A stretch of 10,013 bases of DNA, from contig JALHSW010000471.1 in NCBI GenBank assembly GCA_022865365.1, forward strand, positions 1-10,013. The letters run 5' to 3'. Shown here in pieces: positions 1-6,477 of the stretch. This stretch comes from Acidimicrobiia bacterium. Its GTDB lineage: Bacteria > Actinomycetota > Acidimicrobiia > IMCC26256 > PALSA-555. Every line of letters starts with the position of its first letter. Within the stretch, counting starts at the first letter, position 1. Under the pieces are notes generated by a model that was given only the letters and a program-made list of their open reading frames with translations, made no database searches and was not told where the DNA came from. Position numbers and translations under genes: made by a program.

Positions 1-5
1 CGGCG

Positions 6-1091
6 GTGAGCGCACCCACCGCGGTCTTCTGCTCCTTCCGCCTGGGCGGCGCCGACGGGGTCTCGGTCGAGACCAAGAAGTGGGAGTGGGCAATTCGAGA
101 GCTCGGCTTCACCTCCCGGCGCGTCGCCGGCGACTTCGCCGACGGGTTGCGCCCGGACGACACCTGGCTGCCGTTCCTGGAGATCGATCCTCTGCCCGGA
201 ACCCGGGCTGAGCCGGATGCGCTGAGCGCGGCCCTTGCCGGTGCTGACCTCGTCCTGGTCGAGAACCTCTGCTCGCTGCCGCTCAACGAGGACGCGGCAA
301 CGGTCACCGCCGAAGTCCTCGCCGGTCACGACGGCCGCGTGCTCTTCCACCACCACGATCTCCCCTGGGAACGCCCCGACCTCGCCCACCTCGAGGCGTT
401 TCCACCTCGACACCCAAGCTCACTCCATGTGACGATCAATGAGCAGGCCCGCGTGGCCTTGGCGGACCGCGGGATCGAGGCACACGTGATTCGCAACGCC
501 TTCGATCTGCACCCGATCCCCGGTGACGGCCCTGCGACGCGTCGGGCGCGGGGATTCGCGTCCGACGACGTCGTGCTCCTCCAGCCCACCCGCGCGATAC
601 CGAGGAAAGAGGTAGGTCGGGGCATCGAGTTTGCCGAGGCGATCGCCGCCCGCCTCCCGAACCGTGCGGTGCGCTTCTGGATCACCGGCCCGGCCGAGGA
701 CGGCTTCGGCCCCGAGCTCGCCCGGCTCGTGCACGACGCCGCGATCCCCGTCACGATCGGCCGTGCCGCTCGGCCCGAAGACGCCTACGCCGCCGCAGAC
801 GTCGTGGTGTTCCCTTCGAGCTGGGAGGGCTTCGGGAACCCGGTGATCGAAGCAACCGTCGCCGAACGTCCGGTGGTCGTGGCGCACTATCCGGTGCTCG
901 ACGAGCTCGTTGCTCTCGGCCTCGAACTCCTCTCGATCGACGAACCGGGCATCGTCGCCGACCTCGTGACGTCGGACTTCACGGCAGCCGTCGCGAGCAA
1001 CCGCGTCGTGCTCGAGACGCACTTCGACCTGGCCGACCTCCCGGGCCGGATCGCCTCGACGTGGTCGACGGTAGGTTGGACGGACTGGTGA
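6..1091 (+). CDS. Glycosyltransferase, GT-B fold, family 4-like
   Basis: A 361-residue protein with the two-lobed layout of retaining GT-B glycosyltransferases, which move a sugar from a nucleotide-sugar donor to an acceptor in the cytoplasm. The N-terminal lobe opens with a beta strand and a glycine-rich loop (VFCSFRLGGADGVS, residues 7-20). A His-rich strand end, HHHDLPWERPDL, is at about 115-126. The donor lobe begins near 188 with LLQPTRAIPRKEV, whose Arg196 and Lys201 sit where donor-phosphate-binding residues usually lie. It ends with the family signature WEGFGNPVIEA, an E-x7-E pair at Glu274 and Glu282. Length is normal for the family. The start is GTG at 6; any ribosome binding site lies outside the window, so a start further upstream cannot be excluded. 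The next gene overlaps its stop by 4 bp. Sugar and acceptor are unknown. Confidence 0.85.
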   Translation: MSAPTAVFCSFRLGGADGVSVETKKWEWAIRELGFTSRRVAGDFADGLRPDDTWLPFLEIDPLPGTRAEPDALSAALAGADLVLVENLCSLPLNEDAATVTAEVLAGHDGRVLFHHHDLPWERPDLAHLEAFPPRHPSSLHVTINEQARVALADRGIEAHVIRNAFDLHPIPGDGPATRRARGFASDDVVLLQPTRAIPRKEVGRGIEFAEAIAARLPNRAVRFWITGPAEDGFGPELARLVHDAAIPVTIGRAARPEDAYAAADVVVFPSSWEGFGNPVIEATVAERPVVVAHYPVLDELVALGLELLSIDEPGIVADLVTSDFTAAVASNRVVLETHFDLADLPGRIASTWSTVGWTDW

Positions 1092-1363
1092 ACGAGCAGA
1101 CCGACCCCATCCTCGAACGCCGCGCCCGGATCGCGCACCTCGTCCAGCTGGCGCAACGCGTGGGCTACGCCGCGCTCCTGATCGCGATCGTGGCGTTCGC
1201 CGTCGGGCTGGTGACCGACTTTCCGAGCTGGCTCGTGACGCTCACGATCGTCGGGTTGGTAGCAGCGATCGTCATCCTCCCGATCCCGATCGTGCTCGGA
1301 TACGGCGTTCGTGCCGCCGAACGCGACGAACGCCGGGAAGGCCAAGGCCCACCGATCCACTGA
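1088..1363 (+). CDS. Small two-span membrane protein, unknown function
   Basis: I do not recognise a named family. The GTG at 1088 is preferred because it forms a GTGA overlap with the glycosyltransferase stop, a layout typical of translational coupling. An in-frame GTG at 1061 would add nine residues that duplicate coding sequence of the upstream gene. From 1088 the product is 91 residues. A charged N-terminus (about 1-24, with ERRAR at 10-14) is followed by a hydrophobic segment at about 25-43, a short turn with Asp-Phe-Pro-Ser-Trp at 44-48, and a second segment at about 49-71 containing LPIPIVLGYG. The tail (75-91) is very charged and probably cytoplasmic, as is the N-terminus. It probably acts at the cytoplasmic membrane with, or is merely co-expressed with, the glycosyltransferase. 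Confidence 0.7.
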   Translation: MNEQTDPILERRARIAHLVQLAQRVGYAALLIAIVAFAVGLVTDFPSWLVTLTIVGLVAAIVILPIPIVLGYGVRAAERDERREGQGPPIH

Positions 1364-1371
1364 ACACGCCG

Positions 1372-1394
1372 GGCGAAGGGTTCGATCCCTCGCC
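1372..1394 (+). other. Hairpin in the gap after the membrane protein gene
   Basis: The sequence reads GGCG-A-AGGG, loop TTCGAT, then CCCT-CGCC, giving an eight-pair stem with one bulged A. It starts 9 bp after the stop of the small membrane protein gene. No T-run follows, so it is not a standard intrinsic terminator. It could be a weak terminator or transcript-end stabiliser for the upstream pair. It is not part of a tRNA, although the loop resembles a T-arm. Confidence 0.4.
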
Positions 1395-1417
1395 ACAGCA
1401 GCACCTACCGTGTTCGA

Positions 1418-1434
1418 GCGCGGTCCTACCGCGC
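1418..1434. promoter_or_regulatory. Perfect inverted repeat, candidate TetR operator
   Basis: GCGCGGT-CCT-ACCGCGC is a perfect 7-bp-arm inverted repeat with a 3-bp centre, lying 24 bp before the aldo/keto reductase start. The heptamer CCTACCG, which spans the centre and right arm at 1425-1431, also occurs at 1404-1410, exactly 21 bp (two helix turns) upstream on the same strand. Size and symmetry match sites bound by TetR-family dimers, and a TetR gene is second in this transcription unit. A possible -10 box TACCGT is at 1406-1411, which would put the repeat at or just after the transcription start. Binding is inferred. Confidence 0.45.
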
Positions 1435-1446
1435 GTCCGCGAGGCA

Positions 1447-1452
1447 GAGGAG
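1447..1452 (+). promoter_or_regulatory. Ribosome binding site of the aldo/keto reductase gene
   Basis: GAGGAG lies 6 nt before the ATG at 1459 and fixes that start. It is one of only two strong Shine-Dalgarno sequences in the window. Confidence 0.75.
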
Positions 1453-1458
1453 TCGACG

Positions 1459-2466
1459 ATGCGCTACCGCCGTTTCGGGAGTTCCGACCTGGAGGTCTCC
1501 GAGGTCGGGTTCGGTGTGTGGACGCTCGCCAGCGACTGGTGGGGCGAGGTTGATGACAAGCCGGCGCTGTTGCGCGCCGCACTCGACGCTGGAATCAACT
1601 TCATCGACACTGCGCCGGTCTACGGGTCCGACGGGATCGGCGAGACGCTGCTCGCCGACGTCCTCAAGGCGTCGCGCGACGACATCGTGATCACGACGAA
1701 GTGTGGCTACGACATCGACGCCGAACGCAAGTTTCCCGGTCAGTCGGAGCGTCCGCACGACTGGCGCCCCGAGTCGATCCGCAAGCAGCTCGACGATTCG
1801 CTGCGCAGGCTCGAGACCGATCGCATCGAGCTGTACCAGCTCCACAACACGCGCATCGAGCCGATCCTCGCCGATGATCTTTGGGCCGAGCTCGAGAAGC
1901 TCCGCGCCGAGGGCAAGATCCTCGAGCTCGGTGTCGCGCTCGGGCCGGCCATCGGGTGGGTCGAGGAGGGCCTCGAGGCCGTCCGCACCCGGCCGATCGT
2001 GTCCCTCCAGACCGTCTTCAACATCCTCGAGCAGGAGCCGGGCCTGACGTTCGCCAACGAGCCAACGGTTCGTGATGGTCGCATCGGGCTCATCTCGCGT
2101 GTCCCGCACGCATCCGACGCTCTCTCCGGACGCGTCACGCCCGACACGGTCTTCCCCAAGGGCGACCATCGCGCTCACCGCAACAAGGACAACATGCTCG
2201 ACAACTTCGAGAAGGCCGAGACGCTTTCGTTTCTGTGGGAGGGCACCGGCCGGACGATCGGCCAGGCGGCGGTCGCCGGGATCCTCGCCAACCCCGCGTT
2301 CACGACCGTGCTGCCCACGTGCACGAGCGTCGAAGAGATCCAGGAGTACGCCGCCGGCTCCGACCTCCCACTGGGCGGCGAGGAGAAGGAACGACTCAAT
2401 GAGCTGTACGCACGGAACTTCGACCACGAAGACCGGTACGTGATGCCGTTGAAGTCGAGCGTCTGA
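1459..2466 (+). CDS. Aldo/keto reductase
   Basis: A 335-residue NAD(P)H-dependent oxidoreductase of the aldo/keto reductase superfamily, a cytoplasmic TIM barrel that interconverts carbonyls and alcohols. The catalytic tetrad is visible: Asp50 and Tyr55 in FIDTAPVYGSDGIGE, Lys81 in VITTKCGY, and His129 in LYQLHN. The cofactor-binding region near the C-terminus reads TVLPTCTSVEEIQEYAAG, where many relatives have a Pro-Gly in place of Pro-Thr. A stretch at about 205-240 (RVPHASDAL, then DHRAHRNKDN) resembles the subgroup acting on sugars or sugar-derived aldehydes, but the substrate cannot be assigned. Length is normal. The ATG follows a good ribosome binding site. The TetR gene begins 11 bp after the stop, so the two are probably co-transcribed, with a palindrome just upstream that may be the control site. 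Confidence 0.92.
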   Translation: MRYRRFGSSDLEVSEVGFGVWTLASDWWGEVDDKPALLRAALDAGINFIDTAPVYGSDGIGETLLADVLKASRDDIVITTKCGYDIDAERKFPGQSERPHDWRPESIRKQLDDSLRRLETDRIELYQLHNTRIEPILADDLWAELEKLRAEGKILELGVALGPAIGWVEEGLEAVRTRPIVSLQTVFNILEQEPGLTFANEPTVRDGRIGLISRVPHASDALSGRVTPDTVFPKGDHRAHRNKDNMLDNFEKAETLSFLWEGTGRTIGQAAVAGILANPAFTTVLPTCTSVEEIQEYAAGSDLPLGGEEKERLNELYARNFDHEDRYVMPLKSSV

Positions 2467-2477
2467 GCCCTCGCGAC

Positions 2478-3080
2478 ATGGCCATTCGCCTTCCCGCCGA
2501 GCAACGGCGGCGCCAGCTCCTTGATGTCGCGTGTGGCGTCTTCGCCGAGCGCGGCTTCCATGCGACGGCGATGGACGACGTCGCGGCAGCGGCCGGCGTC
2601 ACGAAGCCCGTGCTCTACCAGCACTTCCCGTCGAAGCGGGCCCTCTTCGTCGAGCTCCTCGAAGACGTCGGCCACCAGTTGCTCGGCGAGCTCGGAGTCG
2701 CAACCGCAGCCGTGACCAGCGGACGCGAACGCGTCGAGGCGGGCTTCACGGCCTACTTCCGCTTCGTAACCGGGAACGAAGCCGCGTTCCGTCTGCTCTT
2801 CGGCGCGGCGGTCCGCAACGATGCAGAGTTCGCGGAGATCGTCGAGCGCATCCTTGACGAGACGGCCGACGCGATCACCCAGCTCATCGACATCCCCGGT
2901 ACCGCCGAACATCGGCGCGTCCTTGCCCACGCACTCATCGGCGTCGCCGAGGCGACCAGTCGCGATGCGCTCACCGACGACGGCAGCGCGCTCGAACCCG
3001 CAGTGCTCGCCCAGTGGGTGTCCGAGCTCGCCTGGTTCGGCTTGCGCGGCGTCCGTGCTGACGAGCCGGCTCGAAAGTAG
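2478..3080 (+). CDS. TetR/AcrR-family transcriptional regulator
   Basis: A 200-residue one-component repressor-type protein. The N-terminal DNA-binding domain is clear: RRQLLDVACGVFAERGFHAT (11-30) forms helix 1 and the turn. DVAAAAGVTKPVLYQHFPSK (34-53) carries the helix-turn-helix, with the family's typical LYQHF recognition-helix end. Residues from about 60 to 190 are the variable helical ligand-binding and dimerisation domain, including EAAFRLLFGAA near 100 and a typical WVSELAWFGLRG near the C-terminus. Ligand unknown. No Shine-Dalgarno sequence precedes the ATG, so translation may rely on coupling to the reductase gene 11 bp upstream. It probably regulates its own operon. It ends 16 bp before the convergent metallo-hydrolase gene. 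Confidence 0.92.
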   Translation: MAIRLPAEQRRRQLLDVACGVFAERGFHATAMDDVAAAAGVTKPVLYQHFPSKRALFVELLEDVGHQLLGELGVATAAVTSGRERVEAGFTAYFRFVTGNEAAFRLLFGAAVRNDAEFAEIVERILDETADAITQLIDIPGTAEHRRVLAHALIGVAEATSRDALTDDGSALEPAVLAQWVSELAWFGLRGVRADEPARK

Positions 3081-3096
3081 CGGCACGCGACGACGG

Positions 3097-4368
3097 TCAA
3101 GCGTACGGACGGCCCTCACGCGCGTAGGCGGCGGCGGAGCGGAACAGATTGATCGCCATGAGGCTCGACTCGGCCTCAGCCCGGCGCTCGTAGATCGCGG
3201 CGACAGCCGTCTGCACGTCGGTTGCGTCCGGTGACGCTTCGAGCGCGTAGTCAGCGAGGTGGCACGCGAGTGCGAGATCGTCGGCGTCGGCCAATCGCTG
3301 CGCCTCGGCAACCAGCGCGCTCGCGCCGTTGGCCAAGACGGCGATCGCGTTCGCCACATCACGTCGGGGCGACGGCTTCAGCTCACTTGGGCGCCCCGAG
3401 TACCAGCCTCCGAAGAAGCGGATGACGTTCCGGACGATGAACTCGGCTTCGTCGTAGACCGGCTGCAACCACGGTGAGTCTGACGCGGGGAGCTCGACGC
3501 GTCGCACGACATCGACGTGTGGGGGGGATCCGGCCTCCAGCACCTCGACCGTGCGCTCGACGATCACCTCGAGCAGCTCCGCGGTCTCGAGCAGGATCCG
3601 CTGCACCAACGGGGCGTCGTCGACGACGGGTCCACCGTGACCGGGGGCAAGGCTTCGGGGCTGCTTCGCCGCCATCGCCCGTAACGCGACGGCCCAGTCC
3701 CAGGGGTAGCGCTGGACCTTCTGCGGGTTGCCGGCGTTGGGCACGCCCCAGATGATGAGATCACCGGGACAGAGGACGCCTCGATCCGGGCAGTACACCC
3801 AGGTGTGGTCGTCGGTCTCACCGCGCGCGTGGAAGAGCTCGAAGGTGACGCCACCGACCGTGATCGAGAGCTCGTCGTCGTAGAGCGTGTCCGGTGGGAT
3901 CGCCGGTGCCGCGAAGTCGACGGTTTCCGCCGCGTCGACCGCGCCGCCGAACTGTCGGGCGTTCAACGAGCGGTTGTGGCTCGACGTACGGGTATATCGC
4001 TCGAATCGGGCCGGCATCGCGCGGTGGCCGATGACGCGTGGGGGCGCCTGCCCGCCGACGAGGAAGGAAGCGAGCCCGAACGCGTGGTCGACGTGACCGT
4101 GGGTGTAGATCGCCGTATGGACCGGCGCCGTCGTCGCCTGTCGGATCTCCTTGGCGAGATGAGGACCGAACGCCGTCGTGCCCGTATCGACGAGCACGAG
4201 GCCCTCATCGGTCTCGAACGCGGTGACCCCGCTGAGCAGCGACGAGAACCACGTGCGCTCGGCGACTTCGACCGGACCACCGTTCCAGAAGAACTTCGCC
4301 TCTTCCGGTGGACGGTGCCGCATCTCGACGAACTTGTCGGTCGGGTTCTGGACCGGGTTCTGGATCAT
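3097..4368 (-). CDS. MBL-fold hydrolase with alkylsulfatase dimerisation domain
   Basis: A 423-residue zinc-type hydrolase. The metallo-beta-lactamase domain (about 35-250) has strand and loop VDTGTTAFG (60-68) and the metal motif THGHVDH (His90, His92, Asp94, His95). It also has GETDDH (Glu184), CPGDLIIW (Asp203, a likely bridging residue) and APGHGGP (His244). From about 255 to 415 it is helical, and FFGGWYSGRPSELKPSP at about 318-334 matches the hallmark of the alkylsulfatase dimerisation domain. SdsA1-type alkylsulfatases are about 650 residues and carry a further SCP2-like domain; that domain is absent here. The reaction may be sulfate-ester cleavage or another ester or lactone hydrolysis. 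There is no signal peptide, so it is probably cytoplasmic. The ATG at 4368 has a GGGAG about 7 nt upstream. It is divergent from the sulfatase gene. Confidence 0.85.
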   Translation of the reverse strand: MIQNPVQNPTDKFVEMRHRPPEEAKFFWNGGPVEVAERTWFSSLLSGVTAFETDEGLVLVDTGTTAFGPHLAKEIRQATTAPVHTAIYTHGHVDHAFGLASFLVGGQAPPRVIGHRAMPARFERYTRTSSHNRSLNARQFGGAVDAAETVDFAAPAIPPDTLYDDELSITVGGVTFELFHARGETDDHTWVYCPDRGVLCPGDLIIWGVPNAGNPQKVQRYPWDWAVALRAMAAKQPRSLAPGHGGPVVDDAPLVQRILLETAELLEVIVERTVEVLEAGSPPHVDVVRRVELPASDSPWLQPVYDEAEFIVRNVIRFFGGWYSGRPSELKPSPRRDVANAIAVLANGASALVAEAQRLADADDLALACHLADYALEASPDATDVQTAVAAIYERRAEAESSLMAINLFRSAAAYAREGRPYA

Positions 4369-4369
4369 G

Positions 4370-4380
4370 GGGAGGCTCCC
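4370..4380. repeat. Short inverted repeat over the MBL gene leader
   Basis: GGGAG-G-CTCCC is a perfect 5-bp-arm inverted repeat immediately before the ATG of the minus-strand metallo-hydrolase, and it includes that gene's likely Shine-Dalgarno bases. A 1-nt centre cannot form an RNA loop without opening pairs, so any role would be as a protein site. It could easily be chance in GC-rich DNA. Confidence 0.25.
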
Positions 4381-4411
4381 TCGTCCCTCGGTGAAGTCCG
4401 GAGCATTTGAC

Positions 4412-4417
4412 TACATT
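4412..4417 (+). promoter_or_regulatory. Candidate -10 box for a leaderless sulfatase transcript
   Basis: TACATT fits the actinobacterial TAnnnT -10 pattern and lies exactly 7 nt before the ATG at 4425. That spacing would start the transcript at or next to the start codon. No Shine-Dalgarno sequence is suitably placed for this ATG. I see no clear -35 box. The 56-bp gap must also carry the divergent promoter. Confidence 0.45.
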
Positions 4418-4424
4418 CCGGCCC

Positions 4425-5948
4425 ATGCCGTTCGATCCGATCGTCGCCGAGACCACCCGCGTCGCGGACCACCGTGAACCGGTGATCGCGCACGCCGAGC
4501 AGACGGCCGCAGCCCGCGCCCGCCTGGAGGAGTACCGGTCGAAGCACGGGCGGAACCCGAACTTCTGTTGGATCCTGTTCGACGACGTGGGCTGGGGCGA
4601 CTTCGGTTGTTACGGCGGTGGTGTCGCGGTCGGCGCACCGACACCGAACATCGACCGTCTCGCCCGAGCGGGGCTGCTCCTCACGTCCTGCTACTCGGAG
4701 CCCTCCTGCAGTCCGTCGCGGGCAACGCTGATGACCGGGCGACTCCCGATGCGCCACGGTCTTCTGCGCCCGCCGATGTACGGCGAGCCGGGTGGGCTCC
4801 AGGGTGAGGTCACGATCGCGTCTCTGCTCGCCGACGCCGGTTACACCACGCAGGCGGTCGGGAAGTGGCACATGGGTGAGAACCGCGAATCCCAGCCCCA
4901 GCACGTCGGGTTCGACGACTTCTACGGATTCCTGTCCGTCTCTGACATGTACACCGAGTGGCGCGATCCCTACTTCTTCCCCGAGATCGCGTACTCGGAG
5001 GAACGAACGAAGTGGATCGAGAACCAACCGTTCAACAAGTGCTTCGTGCACGCCACGCGCGGTGGTGACGCCGAGGACGTCGAAGAGGTCACCATCCCGG
5101 TGCTCTCGACGCTCGACGACAAGTGGGCCGCCTATTCCGAGGACTTCATCAAGCGGATGGGCGGCGGTGACAAGCCGTGGTTCCTGTATCACAACACGCG
5201 CGGTGCGCACTTCGACAACTACCCACTCGAGAAGTATCTCGGGTCATCACCGGCGAAGCATCCCTACAAGGACACGATCATCGAGCTCGACGACATCGTC
5301 GGGCGCCTGGTCGCGGCACTGCGCGAGACCGGACAGCTCGAGCACACGATGATCATGGTGTCATCCGACAACGGACCCGAGATGGAGACATGGCCCGACG
5401 CGGCGTACACACCGTTCCGGTGCGCGAAGGGATCGACCTGGGAGGGTGGCGTCCGCGTCCCGGCGATCATGGCGTGGCCGGGGATGATCGATGCCGATCA
5501 CGCTTCCGACGGGCTCTTCAACTTCTCCGACCTGTTCCCGACGACACTCGCACTCGCGGGCGCCCACGCGTCGATCCCCGACGACCGCTTCATCGACGGG
5601 GTGGATCAGTCGTCGTTCCTGCTCGCGCCTGATGGTCGGTCGCACCGCAAGTACCACTACTACTGGCTGCAGACGATGTTCTCGGCCGTGCGCTGCGGTG
5701 AGTACAAGATGATGCTTGCGTCGATCTCCGACGACAGTCGCGACGTCATGAACCCCGGCGGCTTCACCGGAGTCGAGCAGAAGTACCCCTACGGACGCCT
5801 CTACAACCTCTACTTGGACCCGAAGGAGACGCACAGCTACCTGATCCGCAAGCTCGCGTACATCGAAGCGTTCACGAGTGGCATGAGCCATCACCTGCGT
5901 ACCTTCGGCAAGTACCCACCGAAGAACGCCATGTCGCGCCCGAGCTAA
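4425..5948 (+). CDS. Sulfatase, formylglycine-dependent (arylsulfatase-like)
   Basis: A 507-residue type I sulfatase, which hydrolyses sulfate esters with a formylglycine nucleophile and bound calcium. The maturation motif CSPSR is at residues 95-99 (Cys95 becomes formylglycine), followed by ATLMTGRLP. Other active-site parts are Asp53-Asp54 in LFDDVGWGD, Lys147 and His149 in GKWHMG, His262 in RGAHFDN, Asp315-Asn316 in SSDNGPE, and Lys335 in KGSTWEGGVRVPA. Length is normal. No signal peptide is seen: the first 40 residues are charged and helical, so the enzyme may be cytoplasmic. ATG 4425 is preferred to an in-frame TTG at 4407, because TTG has only 3 nt between it and a GGAG and the ATG fits a leaderless pattern. 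It needs a formylglycine-generating or anaerobic maturase from elsewhere. Substrate unknown. Confidence 0.92.
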   Translation: MPFDPIVAETTRVADHREPVIAHAEQTAAARARLEEYRSKHGRNPNFCWILFDDVGWGDFGCYGGGVAVGAPTPNIDRLARAGLLLTSCYSEPSCSPSRATLMTGRLPMRHGLLRPPMYGEPGGLQGEVTIASLLADAGYTTQAVGKWHMGENRESQPQHVGFDDFYGFLSVSDMYTEWRDPYFFPEIAYSEERTKWIENQPFNKCFVHATRGGDAEDVEEVTIPVLSTLDDKWAAYSEDFIKRMGGGDKPWFLYHNTRGAHFDNYPLEKYLGSSPAKHPYKDTIIELDDIVGRLVAALRETGQLEHTMIMVSSDNGPEMETWPDAAYTPFRCAKGSTWEGGVRVPAIMAWPGMIDADHASDGLFNFSDLFPTTLALAGAHASIPDDRFIDGVDQSSFLLAPDGRSHRKYHYYWLQTMFSAVRCGEYKMMLASISDDSRDVMNPGGFTGVEQKYPYGRLYNLYLDPKETHSYLIRKLAYIEAFTSGMSHHLRTFGKYPPKNAMSRPS

Positions 5949-6433
5949 GACCCGAGCGCCGACTCGATCGCGCCTACGAGCGCCGGGTCCTCGGGGTCGA
6001 CCGTCGGCGCGAAGCGGGCGATGACCTCACCGTCACGCCCCACGAGGAACTTCTCGAAGTTCCACCGGATGTCGCCGTCGACACCCTCTGCGTCCGCCGT
6101 CTTCTCGAGCTCCGCGTACAGCGGGTGCTTCGCGTCGCCGTTCACCTCGATCTTCTCGAGGAGCGGGAACGTCACGCCGTAGGTCGTCGAGCAGAACGTC
6201 TGGATCTCGTCGGCCGAGCCCGGCTCCTGCTCGAGGAACTGGTTGCAGGGAACACCGACGACGGTGAAGCCCTGGTCGGCGTATTGCTCATGGATGCGCT
6301 CGAGCCCCTCGTACTGGGGGGTCAGCCCACACTTCGACGCGACATTGACGACGAGCGCGACACTGCCCTGCTGCTCGGCGAGCTTGCCGGAGCTACCGTC
6401 GATGGCGTCAATCGGGATGTCGTAGACGGACAC
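5945..6433 (-). CDS. Glutathione peroxidase-family thiol peroxidase
   Basis: A 162-residue peroxidase that reduces hydrogen or organic peroxides. The family signature NVASKCGLTPQYEGL puts the peroxidatic cysteine at Cys35. VPCNQFLEQEPGS gives Gln65 of the active-site tetrad, and RWNFEKFLV gives Trp124 and Asn125. Cys81 in TFCSTTYGVTFP is a candidate resolving cysteine, and Cys63 is also present. Bacterial members usually draw electrons from thioredoxin or a similar thiol rather than glutathione; this is family knowledge, not visible here. Length is typical and there is no signal peptide. The start is GTG at 6433, fixed by a perfect AGGAGG 6 nt upstream; the open frame runs further upstream but only as non-family sequence. 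It is the last gene of a three-gene minus-strand unit, and its TAG overlaps the TAA of the convergent sulfatase gene (CTAA, 5945-5948). Confidence 0.95.
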   Translation of the reverse strand: MSVYDIPIDAIDGSSGKLAEQQGSVALVVNVASKCGLTPQYEGLERIHEQYADQGFTVVGVPCNQFLEQEPGSADEIQTFCSTTYGVTFPLLEKIEVNGDAKHPLYAELEKTADAEGVDGDIRWNFEKFLVGRDGEVIARFAPTVDPEDPALVGAIESALGS

Positions 6434-6439
6434 GCGCTG

Positions 6440-6445
6440 CCTCCT
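6440..6445 (-). promoter_or_regulatory. Consensus ribosome binding site of the peroxidase gene
   Basis: AGGAGG on the minus strand, 6 nt before the GTG start at 6433. It decides the start of the peroxidase within a much longer open frame. Confidence 0.85.
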
Positions 6446-6449
6446 GGAT

Positions 6450-6475
6450 CCGGGTGGTCTGATCAACCTACCCGG
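6450..6475 (-). other. Intercistronic hairpin before the peroxidase gene
   Basis: In + strand terms CCGGGT-GGT, a 7-nt loop CTGATCA, then ACC-T-ACCCGG: a nine-pair stem with one bulged T. It starts two bases after the stop of the upstream 414-residue protein gene and ends just before the peroxidase ribosome binding site. No U-run follows. It could be a weak terminator, an RNA-processing or stability element, or an attenuator that lowers peroxidase expression. Confidence 0.4.
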
Positions 6476-6477
6476 GC

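Noticed and set aside
1372..1400. tRNA T-arm-like sequence GGGTTCGATCCC
   Set aside because: The stem does not fit the five-pair T-arm register, no acceptor partner or anticodon arm is found upstream, and the upstream bases belong to a coding sequence.
1426..2427. A 333-codon minus-strand frame opposite the aldo/keto reductase
   Set aside because: It is antisense to a gene with a complete catalytic tetrad. Its sequence is rich in Asp, Glu, Arg and Leu with no motif.
4407..4424. TTG at 4407 as the sulfatase start
   Set aside because: Only 3 nt separate it from the GGAG, it adds six residues without family match, and ATG 4425 has a better promoter context.
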